NCBI GenBank assembly: GCA_036365455.1
Contig: JAWQUS010000016.1
Location: 11,679,001-11,743,000, forward strand
DNA from: Macrosoma leucophasiata
Taxonomy: Eukaryota; Arthropoda; Insecta; Lepidoptera; Hedylidae
Length of the DNA stretch: 64,000 nt
Direction of reading: 5' to 3'
The position numbers and the translations under genes are program-made. Below the pieces are notes generated by a model. The model ran no database searches. It had not been told where the DNA came from and saw only the letters and a list, made by a program, of their open reading frames with translations. Of this stretch, positions 1 through 11,600 are shown in pieces (the stretch's first letter is position 1; the number at the start of each line of letters is the position of its first letter).

Positions 1-1270
1 AGACACGTTCTCGGCCTGAGACACCCTGGCGTTAGTGACGTCGTGAACACAACAATTTCCTTTTATTATTTTAAATTTAAGGTTTACTGGTGTTTATTGT
101 ACATAAATAATGATGGTTACATGTGCAGTTTAGACTTTCGCGAGCTGCACTTATTGAAATAAAACTAGTTTTCGGATTTATCTCGCGTATATTCTTCTTG
201 TTGATCTTTCCTTGAAAACTGTTATCAGATTTATTTATCATCATAAGAAGTTTTCTGTAATCCTTGCTCACTTATCAGGTCACTTACTGTTTAATTATTA
301 TAAGATACTTATTTTTACTATGTCTCTCGTCACCACGGGATCCAATTTGAACCCTGGACCTTTGTCAGGCTTGCGCGGGGGGACATGGGGGGTCCAACAC
401 GTAGAGGTCCTTTTGAGAATTTTGATCTACTTTGTAATGGGTTATATTCGGCGGGACCTCTCTTTGACTGCATCAATAGTTAATACGACATAGACAGACC
501 CCGCAGAATATATGGGACTATTGTAATGATAAGTGATTCGCCAAACTTTGGGCTATGAGGGTGAACTGGGGGAACTAGCTGGCTGGGCCTATGGAGTGAG
601 ATCTGGCACCTGCCTATATTCAACATCTCATATTATCGAATCCTACTTTAGGCAGGTGGTGACTCGCCTCTCCTTGGTGGGCCCCCAAACAGCTAACCCG
701 ATGGTCGACGGGGGCAACCCTGTTGAGAGAGGCTGAGGGTGTCGAGAGGTGTGGCTCCGGTTTCACCATCACGAGCGAGTAATCTCAAGTTCGGAGCGGG
801 CTTCCCCGCTATTATGCCTTTAGACACTTCTACACCCGAGTGTATGGCTCTTGCAGAAATTTAGACAACAGCCTATTATCCAAATTTCTGCAAATGCCAT
901 ACCTCTAGCGCCCCACTCAGACCGGCCAATGAAGGCAATGAAGGCTCTGTCCGGCCGTACCTCTGTGTGGCGAACGAGGCGGAGCCCAGTTCTCTCGGAA
1001 GAATTCGAGATGATGGTAGGGGGTGGTGTCGCTACTCACCAATAGCTCGCCGCTGCTCTGCCCCCTTTACTATTATTAGATATTTATTATAAGATTTTTG
1101 TTTATGTTGTACACCCCTATTACTTCCTGAATTTGTTTCTTTACATGTAAGGTTGCCTGGAAATCGCTGTTAGCGATAAAGCCGCCTGTTGTACTATAAT
1201 GTCCTAATTGTTTTTTCGTAATTGTTATCTATTGTGTACAATAAAGAGAGTATTAATATTATTTATTTAT
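1..1270 (+). mobile_element. Decayed LINE remnant with lepidopteran-type LINE 3' tail
   Basis: This stretch has no intact gene, only short broken reading frames on the plus strand. Its last part (about 1040-1260) has the look of a LINE 3' untranslated region common in Lepidoptera: a stem sequence (tagcgataa), a gccgcctgttgt box, then AATAAA at about 1241 followed by an AT-rich end. The upstream part (about 330-1030) is more GC-rich than the surroundings and may be the rest of the same element. A short frame near 340-360 reads SNLNPGP. Family assignment rests on remembered similarity of the tail, not on a search. Confidence 0.45.
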
Positions 1271-1298
1271 TTTGTATACTTATGCGCCAGGTTATGCA

Positions 1299-1651
1299 CA
1301 TAGATCAACACGGGCCACCGGCCGACTAGAGGGTAGTAGCCATAGTGTCTATTACCGATGCAAAACAATCTGTCATTTTTTGCCGGGGGGAAATTTGTGT
1401 GACACACACGCACAGTAAAAATCGTCTATTACTACGAAACTCACACATCGACTTTAACAAAATACATACACACAATTTCACATACACATTTAAACATCTC
1501 GGCGACAGCGGCTTCTCGGAAACAAACTCTGATCAGTGGCTCGACCGATCGCGTATAGTATAAGGTCGCGGTCGCTATCAGTCCGCCCGATTGTGTTGTT
1601 TGAATCAGTCCGGAAAGGTCCGGAGTGGCCGGTGACCCGTGTTGCTCTATG
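1299..1651. mobile_element. hAT-like MITE, copy 1
   Basis: A non-coding element with inverted ends: left CATAGATCAACACGGGCC, right the complement ending GTGTTGCTCTATG. Flanking 8-mers gttatgca and gttgtgca match at 7 of 8 positions, as expected for an aged 8-bp target-site duplication. A second copy lies at 31743-32036. Its interior shares the block around aatcgtctattactacgaaac with that copy. Confidence 0.7.
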
Positions 1652-1924
1652 GTTGTGCATGACATGTCTTCTAACATGTACTAGCTAACAGTTTATTTGT
1701 TGTTATAGTTTCTATGTATTTATTGCAATACACTATTGTGATGCATATTCATTGAAGTCTTGGCAGCACTATTTTGCTCGCACACAAACACATGTCACGC
1801 ACTCTGAGGTAATCCGAATTTGGTCTCGTCCTGACTACTCAATTGCCAATCTTTAGTATTATACATCCATGATTTTATAAAATACAATACTACCTATGGC
1901 CCCGTAACAATTATAACATAGGCA

Positions 1925-2008
1925 AAACTGCATCTGCATTTTGACCTTTGGCTATTCACTTACCATCAATGTGAACTGCATGTTTGTTTCCATCCACAAA
2001 AAAACAAT
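1925..2008 (+). repeat. SINE family A fragment (tail part)
   Basis: Matches the 3' part of the most abundant repeat in this window: gcatctgcattttgacc, then aatgtgaactgcatg, then an A-rich end. It lies downstream of the last recognised exon of the left carboxypeptidase-like gene. Confidence 0.6.
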
Positions 2009-2647
2009 TCTCAAATAAGTAATTTGTGGTATACGACGACGCCCTAAATCCACAGACACACTGAAAAAATCAGTCATATGGCAAGACTAAACTACCGATG
2101 CGTATCGTGCTACGCCGTAGCAAACTATGCTACGAGATGTTATAGGAGAGAAACAATGGGAGGATTTCCACAATTTGAAATGTTATCAATGAAATTCTGT
2201 AAAATATCATTTGTAAGTTATTTTAAATATAATTTAATTAATTTTATGTCAATTTTTAATTTAAGTTATTGTATAATTTTTTATAATCTTAAATTAATAT
2301 TCTAATCTATTAAGGCAGTTATATAAATATTAAATGAATAAAATAAATGTGTTATTTTAAATATGAGTAATATAATAATAGTTCAGCATTCAGTCGGTGA
2401 CCGTCAATCAAGGCTAACTAGAAGAACGCTTGTCATGTAACCAATTAATCGACAGAGATATAATTTAATATCATGTTGTACAATACAAAAAAATAGTTGA
2501 TAACTTATAAATTCTAAATGATTAGATATTATGTTTTAATATTATTAAACTAACTACTTAATTACGCAGCTGCATCTGTGTCATGTGTGGTGGTGTTTAA
2601 ATATCTACAGGATCTTGTATAGGTATAAGTATGAGTATGTTTCAAAC
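2009..2647. other. AT-rich stretch, no gene recognised
   Basis: AT-rich DNA where the terminal exons of the minus-strand carboxypeptidase-like gene would be expected. No exon encoding the Tyr248 or Glu270 region was found. A short inverted motif (gctacgccgtagcaaactatgctacgag, written in part) lies near 2110-2135. Confidence 0.4.
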
Positions 2648-5600
2648 CTCGTACAAACGTCCATCAGGTAATCGGGCTTGTCGAGCTGCATATTCGCCGA
2701 TAGCTTGCAGTGTACGATAATTACTTTGCTGACGTAAAGTGTATCGCCACGGGTATAAGATATATTCCTATAAATATTTAAAATACATAATCATCGTATA
2801 GATAAATAAATTCAGTACATCAGATATATGAGTACTGAGATATGAATATAATATTCAGTTAAAACGTATGTCACATACTCGTGTTTTGGCCTACACATAT
2901 AAATATCTGCTTACAGAAATATTGCTAGAAAGTCTTACCTAAATGTCAGAAAGTTCAGAGATCGGCAATTTTGAATTCAAAAATTGTTTTGTACATGTTT
3001 TTGTGTACGGGATAACACAAGCAGAAGACATGGGGTTTACGGCCAAATACTGAGACGTAACTTTAATCTAAGTGAGACTTAAAAGTCTTTTGTAATGACA
3101 GTTGAATGACAGAGATAGCTTATATTTAAGGGCTGCTTAAAATTAATTGACGTTTGCGTATTCGGCCATTAGTGAACATTATTTTATTTACTAAACCAGA
3201 AGAGTCTAGTGCCTAGTCTTTGATTAATTGATGGTAGAGCTCTATTTTAAATATGGAAAATCTCGTGCAGGTTGTAGATTACTCATCACTGTCGGGTTTG
3301 AGATTCCGTAACCCTACAAGGAACCCTCATAGTTTCTCCGTCCGTCAGACCGTCTGTTCACAGTTTAGCTCAGAGACTATTATTACCAGCTGTAATTTGA
3401 CATAAACATACTTATTAATCACGCCGACAAAGTGGTACCATAATAATATTAAAACCATGTGTGAGACTACCTGCCATTACACGTAAAGATACTTTTTTTC
3501 TTTGAACTATTTTTACAATTTAATATTTATGTTACAATTTCATGTGTCATAGTTGATCAATTTATAATACTCAATTGGAATAACGGAATATTGCGCGTTC
3601 CCCGCCCGACACGTACTTTTTTGAGTTTAAATATAAATACTGTTTGACGATAATAAAATTAAAAAGTATCGCTAATCTGATCCAAGAATATTATTGTTAA
3701 TCCCAGGTTGTAAATGTACATTGTCATAGATATCTTTGCTTGTACTTGTAATATCGTATAAATTGAAATATACTCATTTATCACACGTTTTGTGCACCGT
3801 ATTTTAGATAGTACGTCCTGACAGGAGAAGTACCTACTCTAAATGGAACTGTGAATAGTGTTATTAATTATTAAGACACTGTTGGATTATTACATAAAAT
3901 TAATTTTCGTGAATAAAAAGAAAAAAAAACATCCTGCCGCTAAATTTAAATTGAAGTTGGAAATATTTTTATAACCAAACAATAAAGTAGATATATGTAT
4001 ATGTAGTATATACGTAATCCAAATAATCCTAATAGATTATAATCAAACGAGATAATTATAATAACCTTTTTAAATGAGAAACTGGCATGTAAATGGATAG
4101 CCAAATTAATATCATCACCGAGTTTGTGCATGTATGATCGAATAGCTTGGGCTTCGGCGGTAGAAAATGGTTTTTCACCGGGGTAGTACTGTGAGCATTG
4201 ATCAGGCGTTTTATGAATACCGTCTGTAATAAAAAATATATTATCAATTAATATTTCTATATCTTCTAGGAAAAAACACGTTTTTATGATTCTATTGTAA
4301 ATTTTTTATCACGTGTATTATATTTACACTAAATAATTCTAAGATAAGACTACCTACGAATTATTATATAATTGGATACCAATACGCATTGTGTTTTCTG
4401 TTCCTTTTATTCTTTAAAAAATGTGAAGTTGTCGGTATATGCTTAATGCTTTATAAAATGCGAGATGCAGGTATTTATATAAGTAAGGAAGTATTCGTCT
4501 CAAAGCTTGTTTATCGATATTGGTAGGGTCGTCTAGCTTTTATGAATTAGATATGGTAACGACAGAAATTTATCTGTATAAAAAAAAGATCCGGACGAAT
4601 TGAGAACCTCCTCCTTTTTTCGAAGTTGGTTAAAAATGCTTATGTAACACTCGGCTCTACACCTTTTAGAGAAAATGTATTTCAGTCTTTGCTTTTATGT
4701 TGATATAGAAAATGAAGGATACAACGTAGGGGAGACTATCCATCGGGCAATGGGAGCGGTGGCGAATGAACTGAACCTAGGCACTTTCGCGCGATCATAA
4801 GTACTAGGCCATTTCCGTCAACCATCGAGAAGCTTCGCACAAGTCGATAATGCCATTCGTTTATTCACGGGAGAGTGTGCCAAGGTAAGCATGAACTTAT
4901 ATTCTTATTTAATTATGTTTATGCATATGACAACCCTCCAATCCATTTACTAACAGGTCCAATCGGTGAAATTGTGATTGAAAGTAGAAAAACATATTTA
5001 TATTATTACTATTCAAAATGGTGGTCAGCGGGAAATGGTAGCCTAAGCTTGGCTCTCAATACCCAATAGCTTTCATAATAATATTTTAGTGTAATTTTAC
5101 ACATAAGTACATGTTCTATTTATTTCAGATGCCACGTAAAAGGACTCGAACCACGACAAAAGCTTCGTGGACGGTTGACGTATCAGAAAATGCAGTCGCT
5201 GTTCTCAGGAGAGGAGGAATTCTGGATTCTAGATAAAGGGTTGAAAAAGTGAATGAAATAAAGACAGTTAAGAAAAATATAAAAAGTGGACGAAATTGTT
5301 TAAAAGTATTTTTTTTATTTGTGTTACAAATAGTTTGTTTTATTTATAACTTAGATCTCATTTAAAGTATTTATAAATACAATTTGGAAAAGAAAAATAA
5401 ATATCATGGCTCCCATTTCCCAAATGAGCGTTAATTGGTTCTCATTACCCCACACATGCGGGCAATGGGAGCGACTGACTTTTTTTGAAAAACCGGTATT
5501 ACCCCTAATCACTATTTCTTTTTATAATTATAACTATGTTTTAAATATTCTTAATTTTTACGATAATTTTCCCTTAGTAGGCTCCCATTACCCTGGTCTT

Positions 5601-8487
5601 CCCTACCTATGTATGACGGATTTCTTCAAACAAAGCTGAATTGCCCCCAAACCTAGGGCAGTCTGAGAATATAATGAGCCCTCACAGACTTGACAAAATA
5701 AAACTACGATATACCCTCATAGTACCGACCAGTGGTAGTCTATGTGAAAATGCTGTCAGTAGAAAGCTGTCCTTTGGCATGTAAGTTCCTTAGAGAGTGA
5801 AAAAAGGAGACTAAGAGAGCATTCCCGATTTCTTTTACGGGAATGGGAATTATCCTAGTGCCAAGTCGGTAAAAGCTAGTTTATAATATATAATCTCTTC
5901 AAGATAGAGTTCTAGCCAGAAATTGGTTTGAACGAAGATCTTACTTAATTAATTGAGAGTTAAACTCACCTTGCCAGTGATAAGCGAAGTTACGGTTAAT
6001 ATTGGTTCCAAAGCATACTTCATTGGTATCATTGTCAACATTTTTATGCCACTCAGCAGGACGTGTCGAAGCCCTTGCTGTAAGGTTTTTAGACCATTCC
6101 GTTGCCCTCAGAGGCTGTCGCGATCGCAGTGCCTGGGTAAAATTCAGGCCATCTGGGTTCACCATTGGAATAATATACCTTGAATTAAACATGTTATCAT
6201 ATATATCTATAGTGATAATATTAGTGAAATATTCGATGAGACTTGTAGGCATCTATTACTTAAGGTAACTTATAACTAAAATCTAATAAGTATCACCAGA
6301 ATGGCGTCGGGTCGTGACGACTCCACCACCACTGAGTGGAGCAGAATTATTAAATCGTTTCAATATGCGGCAGTAAACACAATAACGTGGGATGGACAGC
6401 TGCGTCTCCCGATAAAACCGCAGCCACTGCGATCGTCAATTTACGTTACAAGCGTATCGATTTTGTGATTCTCCCCTTGACGCACAACACATCACAGGAC
6501 ATCTTTTTGCAAGGTCCTTGCCAGCAATGGACGTCTTCGGGTTGAAGTGATTATGATGAATATCAATAGATAGATACTTTATCACCAAACAAGATGCTGT
6601 GCGTTAAATTTAGATACAAAAATTATATTGTTTGTTCATCTTTTGGACACACCTTCATCTAGTAGGACATTATTTGTCAAAAGATAGTTTTTATTGCCTT
6701 GTTTAAACTGAATTGCAAGATATTACAGTCAAATTTTACCTACAGTAAAATATATGTATATGGAACGATCAATCGTGTTTTTTTTATGTAATGTAAGTGG
6801 CAAACAAGCATGCAGTTCACATTGATGTTAAGCGATGACTGCAGCCTGTCTATAGGCTGCAGTCTTCGCTTAACATCAATATGAACTGCATGCTTGTTTC
6901 CCACACAAAGACCAGAGGTCAAAATGCAGATACGTTACCACTTCTGAGGCCTAAAGTGTTATGCCTCTATACCGGAAATTACTGGGCCGTATATTGGGTA
7001 ATGCGGTGGTGGCTACGCCCGGAGCTCTACCACCAGTAAAGGTCAACAAATATATGATATAAGAATACAACAAATGGTCTGTTGTTATTGACAGGTAAGT
7101 ACACAAAGATTACTCCGACCTCCTAGTGCTTTGTGTAAATGAAAATGTTTAATAAGAAAGATATTACCAATTTTTGTTTCAAGTACGTATCTTAATGAAT
7201 AACTGACGTAACTGTATTGAATGCAAGAATCAAATAAACAAACATATTTACCAATCGTAATCGTTGAAAAAAGGAGTCTGATAGCTGCTATCATACAATA
7301 GCTTTTTTGACAATTCTAGTAATGCATTTGGAGCTCCCCATGCCATACCGTTTAGAGCTAAATTGTAAAACAAATATTGTAATTAATTCTTAAACTACTA
7401 CATTATTAAATATTTGGATGTTCCAAAGGAAGGTAAGTTCCAGTTGTAGAAGTTCAAGGGCGGAGCGTAGATTATGTTACCTAATTTATCTGCAGTCAAA
7501 TGGTAGCGTTGAGTATTATCGTGTTATAGGGTCGAGTAGATAATAACGTATGTGAATCCGCTCTATCCAACACTAAAATAATAGATCTCAGGTTTCAGGA
7601 GTGACAACGCATCTTTACTTTTTACAAAAGTATCTATGTTTATCCTGCATGTCTCATGTGTATGTCCTCCAGCTCCATAAATGATGCTCTTCTGTCACTT
7701 AAGTATCACTTATGTAAAATATTAAATGAAATTAATTTATAAATGTGTTCATTCCTAATTTAATTCCGAGGGATTGTAGTTTATGTAGTATCTTAATGTA
7801 CAATCAGAAAGGCAATTATGGTATCGGAAGGACTAGGACTACATACTAATGGCACTTTTTCTTACCTCCTATTATAAGGATACCTGGTTTTTTACTTTGC
7901 GTGTCGCTGTGTAACTCTACAGCTACAATACTATTATTTCTTGCTGTTCTGGGAGACAAATGTACGATCCGAGCCATTTCTGAGTCATCTTTAGTTATTT
8001 CTTCTACCACTGTCATCAATGTATTGTAATCAGCGTATTTAGTAAAGTGTAAATTGCCGCCAATACTTCTTACTTTTCTCATTTTGGCTCCAGACCTGAA
8101 AAATTGGACCACGATATTTTGTATGTCTATTTTACTTGTGATAAATACTATAAGTTGCATTTTCAATGGTGCGTACTGCTTAAAATTCCTCGGTGGAAAT
8201 AAAATAATAAACAAAATACCAAAAAAATATAAAATAGCAATGAAATAAACTTTTATTTGTAATAACATAATTTAAATATTAAATGCAACAATGACTCCAA
8301 GTGAATAAATATTTTTATATCGCACTGTAAATAACAATTCTTTGCATTTTGTTGTCGTGACACCATTGACACAATCTTTCATGTCATAAAATGAAATTAT
8401 GATGGAAGAACTCACCCACCTCCCATCTCCTTTAATATCAACATAAAATATACCTGGAAAGTTAAATTGCTTTCCAGTAGATATCAT
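2648..8487 (-). CDS. M14 carboxypeptidase A/B-like protein, HxxE motif lost (partial gene)
   Basis: Five minus-strand exons join in phase: 8095-7866, 7357-7252, 6241-5970, 4223-4066 and 2767-2648, each with GT-AG borders. In order they encode the start of the M14 fold, the segment that normally holds HARE(W), then IIPMVNPDG, NINRNF, FSTAEAQAIR, IHLHASF and YILYPW. The HARE position reads LNGMAWGAP, so zinc ligands His69 and Glu72 are Asn and Ala. Arg127 is Ser (EWSKN). Asn144-Arg145 and a histidine matching His196 (LHAS) remain. No tail exons with Tyr248 or Glu270 were found. The 5' end is uncertain: an upstream exon 8453-8420 is phase-compatible, entered from an ATG at 8487 or spliced from a 10-base exon 8580-8571, but neither gives a signal peptide. 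M14A family membership is sure; loss of catalysis is inferred. Confidence 0.8.
4729..5603 (+). mobile_element. Deleted pogo-like (Tc1/mariner) transposon with transposase N-terminus
   Basis: Lies in an intron of the left carboxypeptidase-like gene. Imperfect inverted ends (left ggggagactatcc with gggcaatgggagcg; right the complement of gctcccattaccctgg) are bounded by TA on both sides, the usual pogo/Tc1 target duplication. At 5129 an ATG after a splice-acceptor-like tatttcag opens MPRKRTRTTTKASW, the basic HTH start typical of pogo/Tigger transposases. The frame stops after about 35 codons and the DDE catalytic part is missing. Non-autonomous. Confidence 0.65.
6298..6550. repeat. Uncharacterised interspersed block
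   Basis: A less AT-rich block inside an intron. Its start (ggcgtcgggtcgtgacgac, then agtggagc) recurs at about 16440-16500 (gcgtcgggacgtgacgac, then agtggaggagg) and more weakly at 48405-48470 within an SLC6 intron. No coding potential recognised. Confidence 0.4.
6780..7045 (-). mobile_element. SINE family A copy with snap-back tail
   Basis: Nearly full copy of the window's commonest SINE, read head to poly(A) tail on the minus strand. The tail region is present twice head to head: arms of about 47 bases at 6800-6847 and 6854-6901 form a long hairpin around a short loop (gtctat). Confidence 0.7.
7498..7640 (+). repeat. SINE family A fragment
   Basis: Diverged plus-strand fragment: aaatggtagcgttgagtatt, later tttcaggagtgacaacgcat, matching the middle of family A. 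Intronic to the left carboxypeptidase-like gene. Confidence 0.5.
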
Positions 8488-8660
8488 TTGGTAATTAGGT
8501 GTTTTTAGACATAAATATAACTACAATCTCCTAAAAAACAAAATGCATTTTTATAATAAATACTTAGTACCTGGCGACATGTTTCCTTCTTAATTCTGTA
8601 CTGCCCCTGTCAGTAGATATTACGTCAAAATAACATGAAGAACGATAACTTTTATTTATC

Positions 8661-11600
8661 ATGAATTTTAGTATATTTTTAATAACATTAGGTATTATTC
8701 GATCAATAATTGGTGCTCAATTAAATAATACAGATGACAACGTGTGTACTATACCAAGTAATGTATCTTTATACAAATTCGCAACATAGTTTCTACTCAC
8801 GGTATTGTTGGAGCTCGAGGGCGTATGCAGGGAAAAACAACATAGGCCTTAGGGCAATGGTTTTTGTGTAAATCGAGAGTAGTAGTGTCTATAATCTGCT
8901 TAATTTACTTCATATCCATGTGAACTGCTTGCTTGTTTGCTACCTTAATTACATAAAAGTCAACATTTTTACCTATACACGGTACACTTGGCACTGGAGC
9001 TTGTTTGTCTCTGAAAATTTATGAATATTCACTGATCTTTCACTTTTTTGGCAGCGAACGGAGATGTGAATGCGCTTTTCCAAGTACCTTTACCTAGGTT
9101 ACCTTATGTTTAGTGAATTACGTATTCGGATTGATAATTGAATATATTTTTTTGATTATTGGAAACAAAAAAAAATGGTTTTAATTATTTGATAACACTA
9201 CTGGAGAAATATCGGTCTGCTACGGGAAAACAACCATCGAAATTTTACCCCGTATAGTTTTTGTAAGTGATAAATTAAAAGACGTCCAAAACTTAAACTT
9301 ATCCACAGTATTTCGTCGAAAACGAGCTTTGACAGAATACACTCGTTGGCGTGGAAATGTGGACACCACAAAAGAATTTATCGTCAAGGTATTAGAGGAT
9401 GATTTGACCACACCTCGTACTCAACAAGTTGTGGCTGTAAACATACAGCCCATCACACAGCACGCAGAGAAGATAATAATTGGTGGAGCGATAGTACCAT
9501 CGTCAACGGCAACCACCACAGTACTTCAGAATTCCAAGGAATATACACGATTTGTTCCTCCTACTACTGCATCACGGTTCGATGCAAATATTATTTTACC
9601 CACAGCTGTAAGCATCAACGATAGACATTTTCAGTTACAATCTAAAGGTAAATAATGCGTGCGACCTATAGTTTTCTTATAATTTAAAATCTTCAAAAAT
9701 CAAAACAAAAATTATGGATGATTCCAGGTATAGTAAAAAGTGGAGTGCAGATTTCACCGATAAAATACGCAGAAATTAGAGGGCCTCAGCGAGATGATAG
9801 CCCACCCGGTAGCCCTCAGTTTATAGCAAGAACACCGGCTTTGCTTGACCGGCAGTTTGCACCTGTTGCGCCTGTATCTTTTACCCGACGAACTACTGGC
9901 ACAGCTATTCATCCACCATCCATAGTTTCGTTTGTATGCATTTGTTTTATAGTACATAATATCATATATTGTAATAGAATATGTCAGTGCAGATGTAACA
10001 TTTTTTTCATTGAAAATTAGGTATTTCAAAAAGTTACATCACGTCCGACGCGAACATCCACTTTAACTGATATCGTAACGCCCGTGAGAACAAAGGCTAC
10101 AATAAATTTCGATAATTTCAACCCGTATGAAGAAATCATTTCTGGAAACATGTACAACCACCCACTAAGAAGTACTTTATTATCGCTATATGATTTTGAA
10201 AAAGGAACTAATATTAAAAAACTGTCTGATGCGTTCAGTCAGTCGGTAAAGTATTTAAATTCTACAGAAAGTGCTTTTGGTTTGAGAAGAACTAATATAA
10301 TTAGTGAGACTGATACCGATTTTTATCACATAAACTATGATACTGAAAACGAAGGTACACTAAAAAAGGGACAAGAAGCTAACGAAGAAAATCATCATAG
10401 TAAAAATAAAGCGCTTGATGAAAAATATCAAGACACTTCTGAAAAATATTCTGATTTCAGTCACAGTTTAACAAATGAAGTAATCGACCAAGTAGAAGAA
10501 TCAGATAATATTACGGAAATAAAATTCAAAAACTACGCCGATTATGACGAAGAGTTAGTAAACTCTACTCTGAGAATAACGTTAACGTCCATAAAGGATG
10601 TTTCTTCCTTAGAAGTAACAACCGCGAGAACACTGAAAAGAAAAAATATTCATAAAAATCTAAACTGTAGCCTCGTAAAGCTTCGTAAGCTTAATTTCAA
10701 CTCGCCGCGAACTCTTCCAGAGGTTTGTTTGTTTTCATTTGTTAACTTATTCGTTTTTAAACAAAAAGAAAGGTACATAAAAATGTTCATCGTATCATTA
10801 ATCATCAACCAAAGTTTTAAAGGATTTTATGTATTGCTATATTATGCAACCTTAGTAGTAAAGCGGTTGGAGTGATTATTTTGCGGTCGTGGGTTCGGTC
10901 CCTGGCCGAAGTCAAATTTTTCTTACCATTTTTAAGGAATAAATTATTCTGCGACCGCAGAATAATCACTCCAACTTGTAACGTGCTCATACCGATTACG
11001 AAACCCACTTCTTCGAAACATTTGAACAGTGCTACTAATATTTATTAGTATGGAGTCATGCCACAATTTTTTATATAATTTTAGTTTCTACATTGTTCCC
11101 GCGTGAAGTGCTAAGCTGGGACGGATCGCTAGTATATTGCTATTGTGTTATGTTAAAGACTTTTTTACTGAAACCTCCAACCCGATATTATTTTATTTTA
11201 TAAGTATAATTGCCAGTACTATGGTAATGTAATGTAAAGTGTAATATCAGAAATCAGACGCATCATTGCATTTTGGAACTTTAAACATAGGTGAAGCAAG
11301 ATTTCTTGTTATACATAATTTCTAAGTTAAATATTTTTAGATAGTATCACAGTTGAAACAATGGGCCGAAGCAAGTCCTATTGCGAAATGGATTGATATC
11401 ACTGATGGAAATTACACCATAATGGAAAATCCTATTTATATGATGATCGTGGATGATCCCAGTAGTGGGCAAATAGTATCAGCAAAACAAACTGTAATGA
11501 TAGTCGCAGGTTGGTGTTATATTTTGAGTCTCTACGGAATTTGATAATTACATGATCTATACATTATACCTAGCTAAACCACACTAAATAAGTAAACACA

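Noticed and set aside
1820..1915. Terminal exon of the left carboxypeptidase-like gene (a minus-strand frame with KDW and FGLP)
   Set aside because: Too short, lacks the Tyr248 and Glu270 context, and lies beside a SINE fragment; the resemblance is probably chance.
7085..7294. 69-codon minus-strand frame read as a gene start at its ATG
   Set aside because: The real coding part is the exon 7357-7252 defined by splice sites; the rest of the frame is intron.
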